A DNA stretch of 64,000 nt from NCBI RefSeq assembly GCF_036898825.1, contig NZ_JARUND010000001.1, positions 2,356,001 through 2,420,000 of the forward strand, in the 5' to 3' direction. Origin of the DNA: Streptomyces sp. B21-083. GTDB lineage: Bacteria > Actinomycetota > Actinomycetes > Streptomycetales > Streptomycetaceae. Positions 1-8,803 of the stretch are shown here, piece by piece. The position numbers and the translations under genes are program-made. The notes below the pieces were generated by a model. That model did not search any database. It had not been told where the DNA came from and saw only the letters and a list, made by a program, of their open reading frames with translations. How positions within the stretch are numbered: position 1 is the stretch's first letter; each line of letters opens with the position of its first letter.

Positions 1-127
1 CGAACGGGGACTGCTCGTTCGATGGGAGGATGGGGAGCACGGAGCTCCTCCTTTCACTGTGGGTTGAGCACCGGTCGTGGGGTCGCCGAGCCGGACAAGC
101 GGGCGGCCCTTCGGCGTTTGTGCAGGG

Positions 128-406
128 TCAGGCGACGCGGGGTTCCGGCGACCGGGAGCCGTAGGCGGCGTCCGGGTCGATCTCGGTGGCCGCGCGGTAC
201 TGGCCGTCGAGGTAGGCCTGAAGGTCGACGATCTTGTAGGCGACGTACCGGCCAACCTTGAAGCCGTACATGCCGAGGGCTGCGTCCTTGCCGAGGAGGC
301 GCCACTTGCGGAGCGTGGTGAGCTCGACGCCCAGATAGGCGGCGGCATCCTCTATCCACAGGGAGCCCTGCGGGGGGCCGGGTCGGGGTCCCTTCCTGTT
401 GTGCAT
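128..406 (-). CDS. Excisionase-like MerR/Xis-type HTH protein
   Basis: A 92-residue protein whose residues about 15-65 look like the small winged HTH of excisionases (SLWIEDAAAYLGV, then TLRKWRLLGKD, then GRYVAYKIVDLQAYLDG). Such proteins bend att-site DNA and direct the integrase towards excision. The remaining 25 residues are polar and probably disordered. It lies 5 bases downstream of the 412-696 gene on the same strand, so the two probably share a transcript. The integrase 1.6 kb away supports the role. A plain transcription regulator cannot be excluded. Confidence 0.7.
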   Translation of the reverse strand: MHNRKGPRPGPPQGSLWIEDAAAYLGVELTTLRKWRLLGKDAALGMYGFKVGRYVAYKIVDLQAYLDGQYRAATEIDPDAAYGSRSPEPRVA

Positions 407-411
407 GGGGG

Positions 412-696
412 TTACTCCTTTTCGGTGGGGGGAGTTTCTGGAGACGAATCGTCGAGTTCTGGAGACGCCTTGGGCGCGAAGAGGACCAGCAGGGCGACGC
501 CGAGCGCCTCCACAAGGGAGTGGGCGTCAGCGATATCCGCACTGTCCTGCCTGCCCGTGGCGAGCTTCTCGATGAGGCCACGTCCACAGCCGCTGGCTTC
601 GGCCAGGCTGTCGTAGCCGAATGGCGTTCCGCGACCCGGGTGCTTCATGATCCATCTGAAGATCTGTGCACTTCTGAGCGTGTAGCGGCGACTCAA
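412..696 (-). CDS. Small phage-type HTH protein
   Basis: A 94-residue protein. Residues about 20-65 read as a compact HTH (GTPFGYDSLAEASGCGRGLI followed by EKLATGRQDSA), like the small DNA-binding proteins of Streptomyces integrative elements. The C-terminal 20 residues are acidic and proline-rich. It is followed after 5 bases by the Xis-like gene. Copies of a GACGAWWCGTC-type palindrome lie upstream in the divergent promoter region (747-760, 826-839), and one lies inside its own 3' end (440-453), so it may be controlled by the XRE regulator opposite. Its partner and function are inferred from position only. Confidence 0.6.
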   Translation of the reverse strand: MSRRYTLRSAQIFRWIMKHPGRGTPFGYDSLAEASGCGRGLIEKLATGRQDSADIADAHSLVEALGVALLVLFAPKASPELDDSSPETPPTEKE

Positions 697-746
697 TGGT
701 TCCCCCGTAGTGCGGAGCGGCCTTGATGAGACGAGTTAAGCACGCC

Positions 747-839
747 GGAGACGAATCGTCCACCGTTTCCTACGGCCTGCCGTCAGTAATCAGCAAAGAT
801 CTTGGCGCGATAGCATTGATCTGTAGACGTTTCGTCTCC
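747..839. promoter_or_regulatory. Divergent control region with GGAGACGAAWCGTC operator-like repeats
   Basis: The space between the leftward HTH/Xis genes and the rightward XRE gene holds GGAGACGAATCGTC at 747-760 and its reverse complement GACGTTTCGTCTCC at 826-839. Both contain the palindrome GACGA/TCGTC or GACG-N3-CGTC. A third exact copy (440-453) lies in the 3' end of the HTH gene. The pattern suits a lysogeny-type repressor controlling divergent promoters; the binding protein is inferred to be the XRE product. Confidence 0.5.
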
Positions 840-937
840 ATCCCGCGATGGTTGTACGGAGTGAGCTGCTACTTTGCCGATGCGTGCCCGTACCCGTAGA
901 GACGGTGGGTTCTGAAGTGACACGAGAGGAAGAGGAC

Positions 938-1375
938 ATGACGGCTCCGGCCACCGCGCCAGATCCCGGCACGGCCAGCACCTCCCTCCCGGGCGCCCTC
1001 TCTCAGCTCATCCAGGAAGCCATCGACAGAGGCGACAGCTACGGCAAGATGGCCGCCCGCGCCATCGACCCGGCGACCGGCACGACCGTCTCCAAGGCGT
1101 ACCTGAACGACATCGTCATCAAGCCGCCCACCAACTCACCCTCCCCCGAGAGGCTCGGTGCGATCGCTGCGGCCCTCGGTAAGCCGCTACAGCGCGTCAA
1201 GGAAGCGGCGGCGAAGCAGTGGCTGCTGTACGAGGCGAAGGAGCTGGCCGGCTACAACGAGGAGGTCCGGATCATCGTCGGCCACCTCGCGGGGAAGTCA
1301 CAGGGCGAGGCCAGGCGCTGGCGGCTGATGATGGAGGCCGACGATCGGGCTCAGCGCGAAGACGACGACGGGTAG
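938..1375 (+). CDS. XRE-type transcriptional regulator
   Basis: About 145 residues from the ATG at 938, which is preceded by GAGAGG at a good distance; an in-frame GTG at 917 would add 7 residues. Residues about 20-80 fit a lambda-repressor-like fold (LSQLIQEAIDRGDSYGKMA, then SKAYLNDI, then SPERLGAIAAALGKPLQRV), a form common as the control protein of Streptomyces prophages and integrative elements. The C-terminal helix is strongly charged. It is transcribed away from the HTH/Xis pair and probably sets element stability through the palindromes upstream. Confidence 0.7.
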   Translation: MTAPATAPDPGTASTSLPGALSQLIQEAIDRGDSYGKMAARAIDPATGTTVSKAYLNDIVIKPPTNSPSPERLGAIAAALGKPLQRVKEAAAKQWLLYEAKELAGYNEEVRIIVGHLAGKSQGEARRWRLMMEADDRAQREDDDG

Positions 1376-1539
1376 TTGGCCGGCCCGGCATCACGCCGGG
1401 GCGGCATCCGATCGATATTGTCCGTAAGTAGACTTTTCATCAACTGATTGTCGGCGACTCACAGTAGACGTACCCTTCACCAACCGTGCGATTCTGGCCG
1501 ATCTGGCCCACACTGCACCGTTGCTCCTGGGGAGGGCAC

Positions 1540-1983
1540 ATGCTGGATGTCGCCTACGAAGCCGTCGAAGACCTGGCGCCGGGCCGCCTGGCCCAGATCG
1601 ACGAAGAGCGCGGGCGGATAAGGATTCGACTCGACAGGAACGCGCCACTCGAAGACGTGGTTGGCCGACTCAACATCGAGGTCGACGACCTGATGAGATC
1701 GGCTAGGTGGTTCCAGCTGTGGAAGGACGACATCGTCTCCTGCAACTCTCCCGGCCGGCCGCTCCGGGTCGAATACCTTCTGGAGTGCAAGGAGGAAGAC
1801 GGTGCGTACGTCGAGGAGCGCAAGGGGCTCCTCAGCGTCTTCATCGACCCTTCGCTGAGCGTCGACGAGTTCGCGGCGGTCATGAACCCCGTCACCGAGG
1901 AGCATCTCGCGGGCGGGCAGTGGTTCCAGCTGTACGGCGGAGAGATCATCGACAACTCTCCGGAGCCCGCCAGGCGGGCGTGA
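1540..1983 (+). CDS. Unknown element-borne protein with a repeated WFQL...NSP motif
   Basis: 147 residues from ATG 1540, which has a strong GGGGAGGG just upstream; an ORF start 18 codons earlier lacks an RBS. I do not recognise the family. The first half is acidic and ends in a putative HTH-like stretch. The motif WFQLWKDDIVSCNSPG is repeated about 80 residues later as WFQLYGGEIIDNSP, indicating two copies of a small module. No signal peptide or membrane segment is visible. It ends 15 bases before the integrase start, so the two are probably co-transcribed. Confidence 0.7.
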   Translation: MLDVAYEAVEDLAPGRLAQIDEERGRIRIRLDRNAPLEDVVGRLNIEVDDLMRSARWFQLWKDDIVSCNSPGRPLRVEYLLECKEEDGAYVEERKGLLSVFIDPSLSVDEFAAVMNPVTEEHLAGGQWFQLYGGEIIDNSPEPARRA

Positions 1984-1998
1984 ACTAGGGGGGCGGCA

Positions 1999-3402
1999 GT
2001 GGCGGGGTACATCGAGGACCGCTGGTACAAGAAGGACGCCCAGGGCAAGCGCACAGTCCCGACCGAGCGCTGCAATCAGGGGAAGCGGTACCGCGTCGCC
2101 GGGGTGCCGGGCGTGCGCGACCGCAGCTTCGACAAGGTGACGGGTGTGGGGGGCGCCAAGGCGTGGCTGGCCAAGGCGCAGCACGAGTCGACGCGCGGTG
2201 AGTTCATCGACCCGCGCGACGGGAACATCCTGCTCCGCGAGTACGTCGAGGACCACTGGTGGCCCGACCAGGACTACGCGGACCCGATCACCAGCATGAC
2301 CATCAAGGGCAAGGTGTGGAACCACATCCTGACCCACCTCGGATCCAAGCCCCTCAACGGGATCAAGACCCCCCAGCTGCGGGCGTGGCTGAAGACGCTC
2401 AACGCCCAGCTCGGCGCGGGCACGGTGAACGACGTGTGGGGCGCACTGTCGGCCATCTTGCAGGCCGCGGTCGACGACGAGCGGATCACCAAGAACTACT
2501 GCCGCTCACAGAAGACGGTGCGGCCGCCGACGAGGCCTGAGCCCCGAGCCAGCGCGTGGACACGGGACCGCGTGCTTGCGGTGCGGGCGTCCATCGATCC
2601 CCGGGTGCAGCTCATGGTCGACTTGGGTGTCGGCGCCGGGCTGCGGCAGGGCGAGGTGTTCGGGCTCGCTCCCGGGGACGTCGACCATGAGGCCCAAGTG
2701 ATCCATGTGCAGAGGCAGATAAAGAAGGTCGGGTCGAAACTCGTCTACGCGCTGCCGAAGGGCCGCAAGACGCGCACCGTTCCGGTCGCCGCCCATCTGC
2801 TGGTCCGGGTGAGCGAGCACCTGGAGCGGTGGCCGGCGAAGGCGGTGGAGCTGCCGTGGGGTGATCCCGACGAGGAGGGTACGGAGAAGGAGTTGAAGGA
2901 GCGGGCGCCGCGCACGTTCGAGCTGCTGTTCACCGCGGCGCAGGGCGGGGCCTGGCGGCGGGACTACTTCAACGACGTCTTCTGGAAGCCGGCGCTGGAG
3001 GCGGCCGGGCTGATCGATCCGCCCGAGGTGTCGAAGAGGGCGATCGCGGGGAGGCCGGGCAGGTTCCGGACGGTGAGGCGGTACGCGGAGAACCGGGAGA
3101 TGGGCTTTCACTCGCTGCGGCACACGTTCGCCAGTGTGCAGCTGGACGCACGGGAGTCGGTTGTGTCAGTCTCGAAGTGGCTGGGCCATGCGGATCCGTC
3201 GATCACTCTCCGGATCTATGCGCACATGATGCCCGAGGCTGATGGCCGGGGCCGCACCGCGATGCAGAACTGGTTTGAGGGCCCCCCGAAAAAGATCTCC
3301 CCAGCCGCTCCCCGGGGAGTGGAAGCCCCGCGATCGGGGGCGGATTCCGCGCCGGGGGCCGAGGTCGTAGTGGACGGCGAGAAGGTCCCAGTACCGGCCT
3401 GA
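1999..3402 (+). CDS. int: Tyrosine recombinase (integrase)
   Basis: A 467-residue site-specific recombinase starting with GTG. The N-terminal third fits the arm-binding and SAM-like core-binding domains of actinophage/ICE integrases. The catalytic domain shows Arg in AGLRQGEV, the HxxR box in HSLRHTFAS, and the Tyr nucleophile in the segment following WLGHADPS (LRIYAHM). The last 50 residues are a proline-rich tail. It would integrate and excise the element between att sites. Its 3' end lies next to a perfect inverted repeat and the junction with pnkp, the normal position for an integrase beside attR/attL. Unusually, the target appears to be inside a protein-coding gene rather than a tRNA 3' end. 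Confidence 0.95.
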   Translation: MAGYIEDRWYKKDAQGKRTVPTERCNQGKRYRVAGVPGVRDRSFDKVTGVGGAKAWLAKAQHESTRGEFIDPRDGNILLREYVEDHWWPDQDYADPITSMTIKGKVWNHILTHLGSKPLNGIKTPQLRAWLKTLNAQLGAGTVNDVWGALSAILQAAVDDERITKNYCRSQKTVRPPTRPEPRASAWTRDRVLAVRASIDPRVQLMVDLGVGAGLRQGEVFGLAPGDVDHEAQVIHVQRQIKKVGSKLVYALPKGRKTRTVPVAAHLLVRVSEHLERWPAKAVELPWGDPDEEGTEKELKERAPRTFELLFTAAQGGAWRRDYFNDVFWKPALEAAGLIDPPEVSKRAIAGRPGRFRTVRRYAENREMGFHSLRHTFASVQLDARESVVSVSKWLGHADPSITLRIYAHMMPEADGRGRTAMQNWFEGPPKKISPAAPRGVEAPRSGADSAPGAEVVVDGEKVPVPA

Positions 3403-4657
3403 CCAGGCAAGTTGTCTCCATCGATGCAACGCGAGCCCCGATCCTGCGGCGCCTGTCCGCTGGTCGGGGCTCGATGTTGTGCCAGATGGTGTTGTTCAGC
3501 CAGCTCGCCTCCGGGACAGGAGTGTGGCCGTAGACGACCGCCGCCCGACCCCGGTAGTCCTCCGCCCACGGGTAGCGCACCGGCAGGCCGAACTCGTCGG
3601 TCTCACCGGTCGTTTCGCCGTACAGGGCGTGCGAGCGCACCCGGCCCGACGTACGGCCGTGGTACTTCTCGGGCAGGCCCGCGTGGCAGACCACCAGTCG
3701 CCCACCGTCCAGGACGTAGTGACTGACGAGGCCGTCGATGAACTCCCGTACCTGGGTGCGGAATTCGTCGCTCTCGTTCGTCATCTGCTCGATGGTCTCG
3801 GCGAGCCCGTGGGTGTGCTGGACCTTGCGGCCCTTGAGGTGACGGCCGTACTTGTTCTCATGGTTGCCCGGCACGCACAGCGCGTTGCCCGAGCAGACCA
3901 TGGACATCACCCGGCGCAGCACTCCCGGGCTGTCCGGACCGCGGTCGACGAGGTCACCGACGAAGACGGCGGTACGACCGCCCGGGTGCACCCCGTCCTC
4001 GTAGCCCAACATGCCGAGCAGGGACTCCAGTTCGGACGCGCAGCCGTGGATGTCGCCGATGATGTCGAAGGGGCCGGTGAGGTGCGTCAGGTCGTTGAAG
4101 CGCTTCTCGGTGCGGACCTCGGCGCTCTCGATCTCCTCCACACCGCGCAGGACGTGCACCTTCCGGAACCCCTCGCGTTCCAAGTGGCGCAGGGAGCGAC
4201 GGAGTTCGCGAATGTGGCGGTGGATGACCCGGCGTGGCATGTCGGCCCGGTCGGTGCGGGACGCGTTGCGTTCGGCGCACACGTCGTCGGGCACGTCGAG
4301 GACGACGGCGATGGGCAGGACGTCGTACTGCCGCGCCAGCTCGATCAGCTGCTTCCGGCTGCTCTCCTGCACGTTGGTCGCGTCGACGACCGTACGGCGG
4401 CCCGCCGCGAGTCGCTTGCCCGCGATGTAGTGCAGGACGTCGAAGGCGTCCCCGCTGGCGCTCTGGTCGTTCTCGTCGTCGGCGACCAGACCTCGGCAGA
4501 AGTCCGAGGAGATGATCTCGGTCGGCTTGAAGTGCCGCCGGGCGAACGTGGACTTGCCCGAGCCGGACGCCCCGATCAGGACCACGAGGGAGAGGTCGGT
4601 GACGGGCAGCACGCGCCCCTTGCTTTCGACACTCGCGACGTTCTCAACGCTGTTCAT
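3203..4657 (-). pseudogene. pnkp: Polynucleotide kinase-phosphatase (Pnkp), truncated by element insertion
   Basis: Bacterial Pnkp heals and seals broken RNA: 5'-OH kinase, 2',3'-phosphatase and adenylyltransferase/ligase in one chain, usually about 850 residues. Here the kinase P-loop GASGSGKS is at residues 29-36. The metallophosphatase motifs are GDIHG (201), GDLVDRG (234), GNHE (264), CHAGLP (about 324) and GHTPVPE (377). Family sequence stops at NNTI (388-391). From there the frame reads about 90 residues of element DNA, so the end of the phosphatase and the whole ligase are missing. The start ATG overlaps the hen1 stop (ATGA), giving translational coupling. The missing half should lie beyond the element's other end, left of the window. 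Kinase activity might survive; sealing cannot, unless the element excises. Confidence 0.85.
3427..3479. terminator. Inverted repeat at the element end, probable int terminator
   Basis: CGAGCCCCGA (3432-3441) pairs perfectly with TCGGGGCTCG (3464-3473) across a 22-base loop, and the symmetry extends imperfectly (CAACG... / ...ATGTTG). It lies between the integrase stop and the pnkp junction. It may terminate int, or form part of the att architecture. Confidence 0.55.
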
Positions 4658-6168
4658 GCTGCCTCCGCCTCCTTCTTCTCGCTCGTGGTCATGGTCGTGG
4701 TCGCCGCATCGTCACCGGTCCCGGTCCCCCTCGTGAACACGGCCATCTGGGTCGGCGGACCGACCTCCGGGTCGTCCGGGCCGACAGGCACGAACTCCGC
4801 CTCGTACCCGTGCCGTTCGGCCACCTTCTCCGCCCAGGAGCGGAACTCCTCCCGCGTCCACTCGAAGCGGTGGTCGCTGTGGCGACTGTGGCCGGCCGGG
4901 AGGGACTCCCAGCGGACGTTGTACTCGACGTTCGGCGTCGTCACGAGGACCGTACGGGGGCGGGCGGCGCCGAACACGGCGTACTCCAGGGCCGGCAGCC
5001 GCGGCAGGTCGAGGTGTTCGACGACCTCGCACAGTACGGCGGCGTCGTACCCCTTGAGCCGCTTGTCGGTGTAGGCGAGCGAGCCCTGGAGCAGCTTGAC
5101 GCGCGACGCCTGCCGCTCCCCCATCCGGTCCAGCTTCAGCCGCCGCGAGGCGATGGTGAGCGCGCGCATCGACACGTCCACACCGACGATGTCGGTGAAC
5201 GCCGGGTCCTTGAGCAGCGCCTGCACCAACTGGCCCTGTCCGCACCCGAGATCGAGCACCCGGGTGGCCCCGGCCGTCTTCAGCGCCGCGATGATCGCGT
5301 CCCGGCGCTGTACGCCGAGCGACGTCGGCTTCTCCTCCGGCTCCGCCTCCGTCTCGTCCTCGACCGCGTTGTCGATCTCCTCGACCTCGCTGTCGTCGGC
5401 CTCGGCCAGCCGGACCAGTTCCAGCCGTTCCATCGCCTGCCGGGTCAGCGACCAACGCCGGGACAGATAGCGGCTGGTGATCAGCTTTTGCTCCGGGTGC
5501 GCGGGCAGCCAGCCCTCGCCGGCCCGCAGCAGTTTGTCGACCTCGTCGGGTGCGACCCAGTAGTGCTTGGCGTCGTCGAGGACCGGCAGCAGTACGTACA
5601 GGTGACGCAGCGCCTCGGCAAGGGTCAGCGTGTCGGACTCCAGGTGCAGACGCACGTACCGGGAGTCGCCCCACTCCGGGAACTCCGTGTCCAGCGCGAC
5701 CGGTTCGGCCGTCACCGTCCAGCCGAGCGGCTCGAAGAGGCTCCGTACGAGATCGGCACCGCCCCGGGCCGGGAGCGCGGGCACCTCGATGCTCAACGGA
5801 CGTGCCTCGCCCGGGAGTTCGGGCTTCGCCCGGCACTGGCCCTTCATGGCACTGCTGAACACCGCGCTGAGCGCGACCGCGAGCAGCGAAGAGGCGGCGT
5901 ACGGACGGTCGTTGACGTACTGCGCCAGCGCCGCGTCGGGCGCCCCGCCGCGCCCCTTGCCCTTGCCGCGCCGGACCAGTGAGACCGCATCGACCTCCAG
6001 CAGCAGCGCGGCCGTGCAGCGCTCGTCGGACGCCTCGGGGTAGAGTACGTGCGCGGTGCCGTAGGAGGTGGAGAACGTCTGCGCGTTCTCGGGATGCTTG
6101 TGCAGCAGGTAGCCGAGGTCGGTCGCGGGGCGTTCGGGAGTGCCGGTGGTGCTGATCGTCAGGAACAC
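4654..6168 (-). CDS. hen1: 3'-terminal RNA ribose 2'-O-methyltransferase Hen1
   Basis: 504 residues with a GTG start. The N-terminal half is the bacterial Hen1-specific region that contacts Pnkp. The C-terminal half is a class I SAM methyltransferase with RVLDLGCGQGQLVQALL at about 293-309. Bacterial Hen1 enzymes bind Mn through a Glu-Glu-His-His set, matched here by EVVEH and the later SDHRFEW. The enzyme methylates the 2'-OH at the break in cleaved RNA before Pnkp seals it, protecting the repaired site from being cut again. A charged, Glu-rich linker (about 255-280) separates the halves. hen1 is intact and coupled to pnkp, but its partner is broken, so this copy may lack a complete repair complex. 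Confidence 0.93.
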   Translation of the reverse strand: MFLTISTTGTPERPATDLGYLLHKHPENAQTFSTSYGTAHVLYPEASDERCTAALLLEVDAVSLVRRGKGKGRGGAPDAALAQYVNDRPYAASSLLAVALSAVFSSAMKGQCRAKPELPGEARPLSIEVPALPARGGADLVRSLFEPLGWTVTAEPVALDTEFPEWGDSRYVRLHLESDTLTLAEALRHLYVLLPVLDDAKHYWVAPDEVDKLLRAGEGWLPAHPEQKLITSRYLSRRWSLTRQAMERLELVRLAEADDSEVEEIDNAVEDETEAEPEEKPTSLGVQRRDAIIAALKTAGATRVLDLGCGQGQLVQALLKDPAFTDIVGVDVSMRALTIASRRLKLDRMGERQASRVKLLQGSLAYTDKRLKGYDAAVLCEVVEHLDLPRLPALEYAVFGAARPRTVLVTTPNVEYNVRWESLPAGHSRHSDHRFEWTREEFRSWAEKVAERHGYEAEFVPVGPDDPEVGPPTQMAVFTRGTGTGDDAATTTMTTSEKKEAEAA

Positions 6169-6350
6169 GGTGGCCAGGCCTCAGAGAAGGGTTTGAACTG
6201 GGAATACTTGCTGTTCGTCAACGTACAGCGAACACACCCGGCGTACTCGGGCATTTTCTCTGGACAGTGGTTTCGCCGAAGCGGAGCCGACCGCCTCTCT
6301 TCTCTCATACAGGGGTCAGGCGTCGGAACGTTGTGACAAGATCCGCTGCC

Positions 6351-7742
6351 ATGTCGTCGCTGCCCGCCTGGTCGTCAAGAACCGCTCTCCGTCTGCTGGT
6401 CGTCATGCTCGCGCTGCTGGTGACAGCTGCCTCCACGGTGACCGGAGCCGTCACCGCCGGAGCCGTCACCGCCGGGGCCGCGGCGACACCCGACCGCCTC
6501 CGCTACGACGTGAATATGCGCGGCGATTCCGACGGCTCCCACTGGACGGGCCGGCAACAGGTGTCGTTCCGCAACGCCTCCGAGCGCCCCCTGCGCGAGG
6601 TGTACGTGCGCCTGTGGGGCAACGGCGACGACGGGTGCGGCACGCCCGGCAGGCCGTCTCCCGTCAGGGTGTCCATGGTGCGCGGTGGCGCTCCGGGCCC
6701 CCTCACCGTGAACTGCACGGCGCTGCGCATCACCCTGCCGAAGCCGCTCGCACACGGCGCGCGGACGGCCATCGCCTTCGACGTGTCCATCACCGTGCCT
6801 GGCCGGAACAACCGCTTCGGCCGCGAGGGCGCGTTCCGCTTCCTGGGCAACGCGCTGCCGGTCCTCGCCGTGCACGACGCGAAGGGGTGGCACCTCGATC
6901 CGTACGTGTCGTACGGCGAGAGCTTCTACACACTGGCGAGCGACTTCCGGGTGCGCCTCGACCACCCGTCGGCCCTCAAGGTCCCGGCGACCGGCCGCAC
7001 TTGGACCCGCGCCGGCCGGCCCGGGCGTACGGTCACCCACAGCGTCGCCCAGCGGGTCCGGGACTTCGCGTGGGCGGCGGGCCCGTTCCGCACCGCGATC
7101 CAGACCTCGCCGGGCGGCGTGCGCGTGAAGTCGTACTGGTCGCCCGACACACCCGCCGCGGGCGTCCGCCTCAACCGCAAGGACGGCGTCGCCGCCGTCG
7201 ACCTGTTCAGCAAGGAGTTCGGCCGCTATCCGTACGGCGAGATCGACCTCGTGATGACCCACAGGTTCGCCGGCGGCATGGAATACCCCGGCCTGGTCGT
7301 CCTCGGCACCACGGAGGAGGGCAGCGCCACCGTCCACGAGGTCGCCCACCAGTGGTGGTACGGCATCGTGGGCAACGACGAGTACCACTCGCCCTGGCTG
7401 GACGAGAGTTTCGCCCAGTACGCCAACGCGCGCTACTACGGCTGGGACGGGTTCGACTGCTCGGACGACTCCTGGCCGAGCCCCACCGCCGCACTCACCA
7501 ACTCGATGGCCTACTGGTCCGCACACCGTGACGAGTACTTCCAGGTCGTGTACGGGACCGGCCCCTGCGCCCTGGCCGGCCTGGAACGCGTCCTCGGGGC
7601 CGGCACCATGGCGCGGTTCATCAAGAAGTACGCCCACGACCACTGGTACGGCGTCTCCACCACCGCCGCCTTCAAAAGGGCCGCACAGTCCATGACGCAC
7701 AGGGACCTCGGCCCCTTCTGGCGGAAGCACCGCATCCGCTGA
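6351..7742 (+). CDS. Secreted M1-family metallopeptidase
   Basis: 463 residues from ATG 6351; upstream in-frame starts only add a basic tail before the signal peptide. Residues about 1-45 are a Sec signal or membrane anchor (RTALRLLVVMLALLVTAAS). A beta-rich domain follows, then the gluzincin zinc site HEVAHQWW around residue 329 with the third ligand Glu downstream in WLDESFAQYAN, which is the M1 aminopeptidase arrangement. The substrate-recognition segment GGMEYPG precedes it. At this length it matches the short M1 proteins of Streptomyces, which lack the large C-terminal helical domain. It probably trims extracellular peptides. It is convergent with the LLM oxidoreductase gene. Confidence 0.9.
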   Translation: MSSLPAWSSRTALRLLVVMLALLVTAASTVTGAVTAGAVTAGAAATPDRLRYDVNMRGDSDGSHWTGRQQVSFRNASERPLREVYVRLWGNGDDGCGTPGRPSPVRVSMVRGGAPGPLTVNCTALRITLPKPLAHGARTAIAFDVSITVPGRNNRFGREGAFRFLGNALPVLAVHDAKGWHLDPYVSYGESFYTLASDFRVRLDHPSALKVPATGRTWTRAGRPGRTVTHSVAQRVRDFAWAAGPFRTAIQTSPGGVRVKSYWSPDTPAAGVRLNRKDGVAAVDLFSKEFGRYPYGEIDLVMTHRFAGGMEYPGLVVLGTTEEGSATVHEVAHQWWYGIVGNDEYHSPWLDESFAQYANARYYGWDGFDCSDDSWPSPTAALTNSMAYWSAHRDEYFQVVYGTGPCALAGLERVLGAGTMARFIKKYAHDHWYGVSTTAAFKRAAQSMTHRDLGPFWRKHRIR

Positions 7743-7879
7743 GCCGCACAGGGCCGGGACCAGGCCGGGAGTGCCTGCGGTGCCCGGCCCGAATCCCGTT
7801 ACAGCACGGATATACCCCGTCGCGCCCCGGCGGGACGCCGACGGCGTACGCGCGGGCCGCGGAACGGGACCCGGCGGGG

Positions 7880-8803
7880 TTACGACAGCTGGGACTGCAC
7901 CTGCGAGGAGATCAGCTCCAGGTGGTCCAGGTCGTCGAGGTCGAGGATCTGGAGGTACATCCGCTGGGAGCCGACCTCCGCGTACCTGCCGATCCTCTCC
8001 ACGACCTCGGCCGGGGACCCCGCCAGTCCGTTGGCCTTCAGTTCGTCGACCTCGCGGCCGATCGAGGCGGCTCGGCGGGCCACTTCCTGGTCGTCCCTGC
8101 CGACGCAGACCACGAGCGCGTTCGAGTACGTCAGGTCGTCCGCCTTGCGGCCCGCCTCCTCGGCCGCCGCACGCACCCGGCCGAACTGGCGCTCGGTGTC
8201 CTCGATCGACCCGAAGGGCATGTTGAACTCGTCGGCGTACCGCGCGGTCAGCCGTGGGGTACGGGCCGCGCCGTGGCCACCGATGAGTACGGGGATCCTG
8301 GCCTGGGCGGGCTTGGGGAGGGCCGGGGAGTCGGTGAGGTCGTAGTGCGTGCCGTGGTGGCTGAACGTCTCGCCGGCCTTGGTCCCCCACAGGCCGGTGA
8401 CGATCGCGAGCTGCTCTTCGAGGCGGGCGAACTTCTCCTGCGGGAACGGGATGCCGTACGCCTTGTGCTCCTCCTCGAACCAGCCCGCGCCCAGGCCGAG
8501 TTCGACCCGGCCGCCGGACATCTGGTCGACCTGCGCGACCTGGATGGCGAGGACGCCGGGGAGACGGAAGGTGGCGGCCGTCATCAGGGTGCCGAGGCGG
8601 ATGCGCTTCGTCTCGCGGGCGAGTCCGGCGAGGGTGATCCAGGCGTCGGTAGGGCCGGGCTGGCCGTCCCCGTCGCCCATGTGGAGGTAATGGTCCGAGC
8701 GGAAAAATGCATCAAAACCCAGCTCCTCGGTGGCCTTCGCCACGGTGAGCAGGGTGTCGTAGGTCGCGCCTTGCTGGGGTTCGGTGAAGATGCGAAGGTC
8801 CAT
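7880..8803 (-). CDS. LLM-class (F420-dependent type) flavin oxidoreductase
   Basis: 307 residues starting at MDLRIFTEP; the ORF could begin 5 codons earlier. The TIM-barrel luciferase-like pattern is clear: ELGFDAFFRSDHYLHMGDG near the N-terminus, then RLGTLMTAATFRLPG, then GRVELGLGAGWFEEEH. A Rossmann-like IPVLIGGHG lies in the second half. In actinomycetes this subgroup generally uses coenzyme F420, occasionally FMN; the substrate cannot be read from sequence. It is monocistronic, with no coupled neighbour. Confidence 0.88.
   Translation of the reverse strand: MDLRIFTEPQQGATYDTLLTVAKATEELGFDAFFRSDHYLHMGDGDGQPGPTDAWITLAGLARETKRIRLGTLMTAATFRLPGVLAIQVAQVDQMSGGRVELGLGAGWFEEEHKAYGIPFPQEKFARLEEQLAIVTGLWGTKAGETFSHHGTHYDLTDSPALPKPAQARIPVLIGGHGAARTPRLTARYADEFNMPFGSIEDTERQFGRVRAAAEEAGRKADDLTYSNALVVCVGRDDQEVARRAASIGREVDELKANGLAGSPAEVVERIGRYAEVGSQRMYLQILDLDDLDHLELISSQVQSQLS

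Larger units (their letters stand above)
1..3482. mobile_element. Integrase-proximal end of an integrated element inserted in pnkp
   Basis: The first 3.5 kb carry a typical actinomycete integrative-element module: a small Xis-like HTH protein, a second small HTH protein, a divergent XRE-type regulator, an unknown protein and a tyrosine integrase that ends about 80 bases from the chromosomal junction. The junction is set by where the neighbouring pnkp coding sequence loses homology to its family, at about 3482, directly after the codons for the conserved NNTI of the phosphatase domain. The other end of the element lies left of the window, so its size and whether it has replication or transfer genes are unknown. 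Prophage, ICE and genomic island are all possible; no Rep or Tra gene is visible here. Confidence 0.75.

Noticed and set aside
3203..3484. The last ~90 residues of the Pnkp frame as a real domain
   Set aside because: They are antisense to the integrase 3' end and resemble no ligase or phosphatase sequence; read-through into the element.
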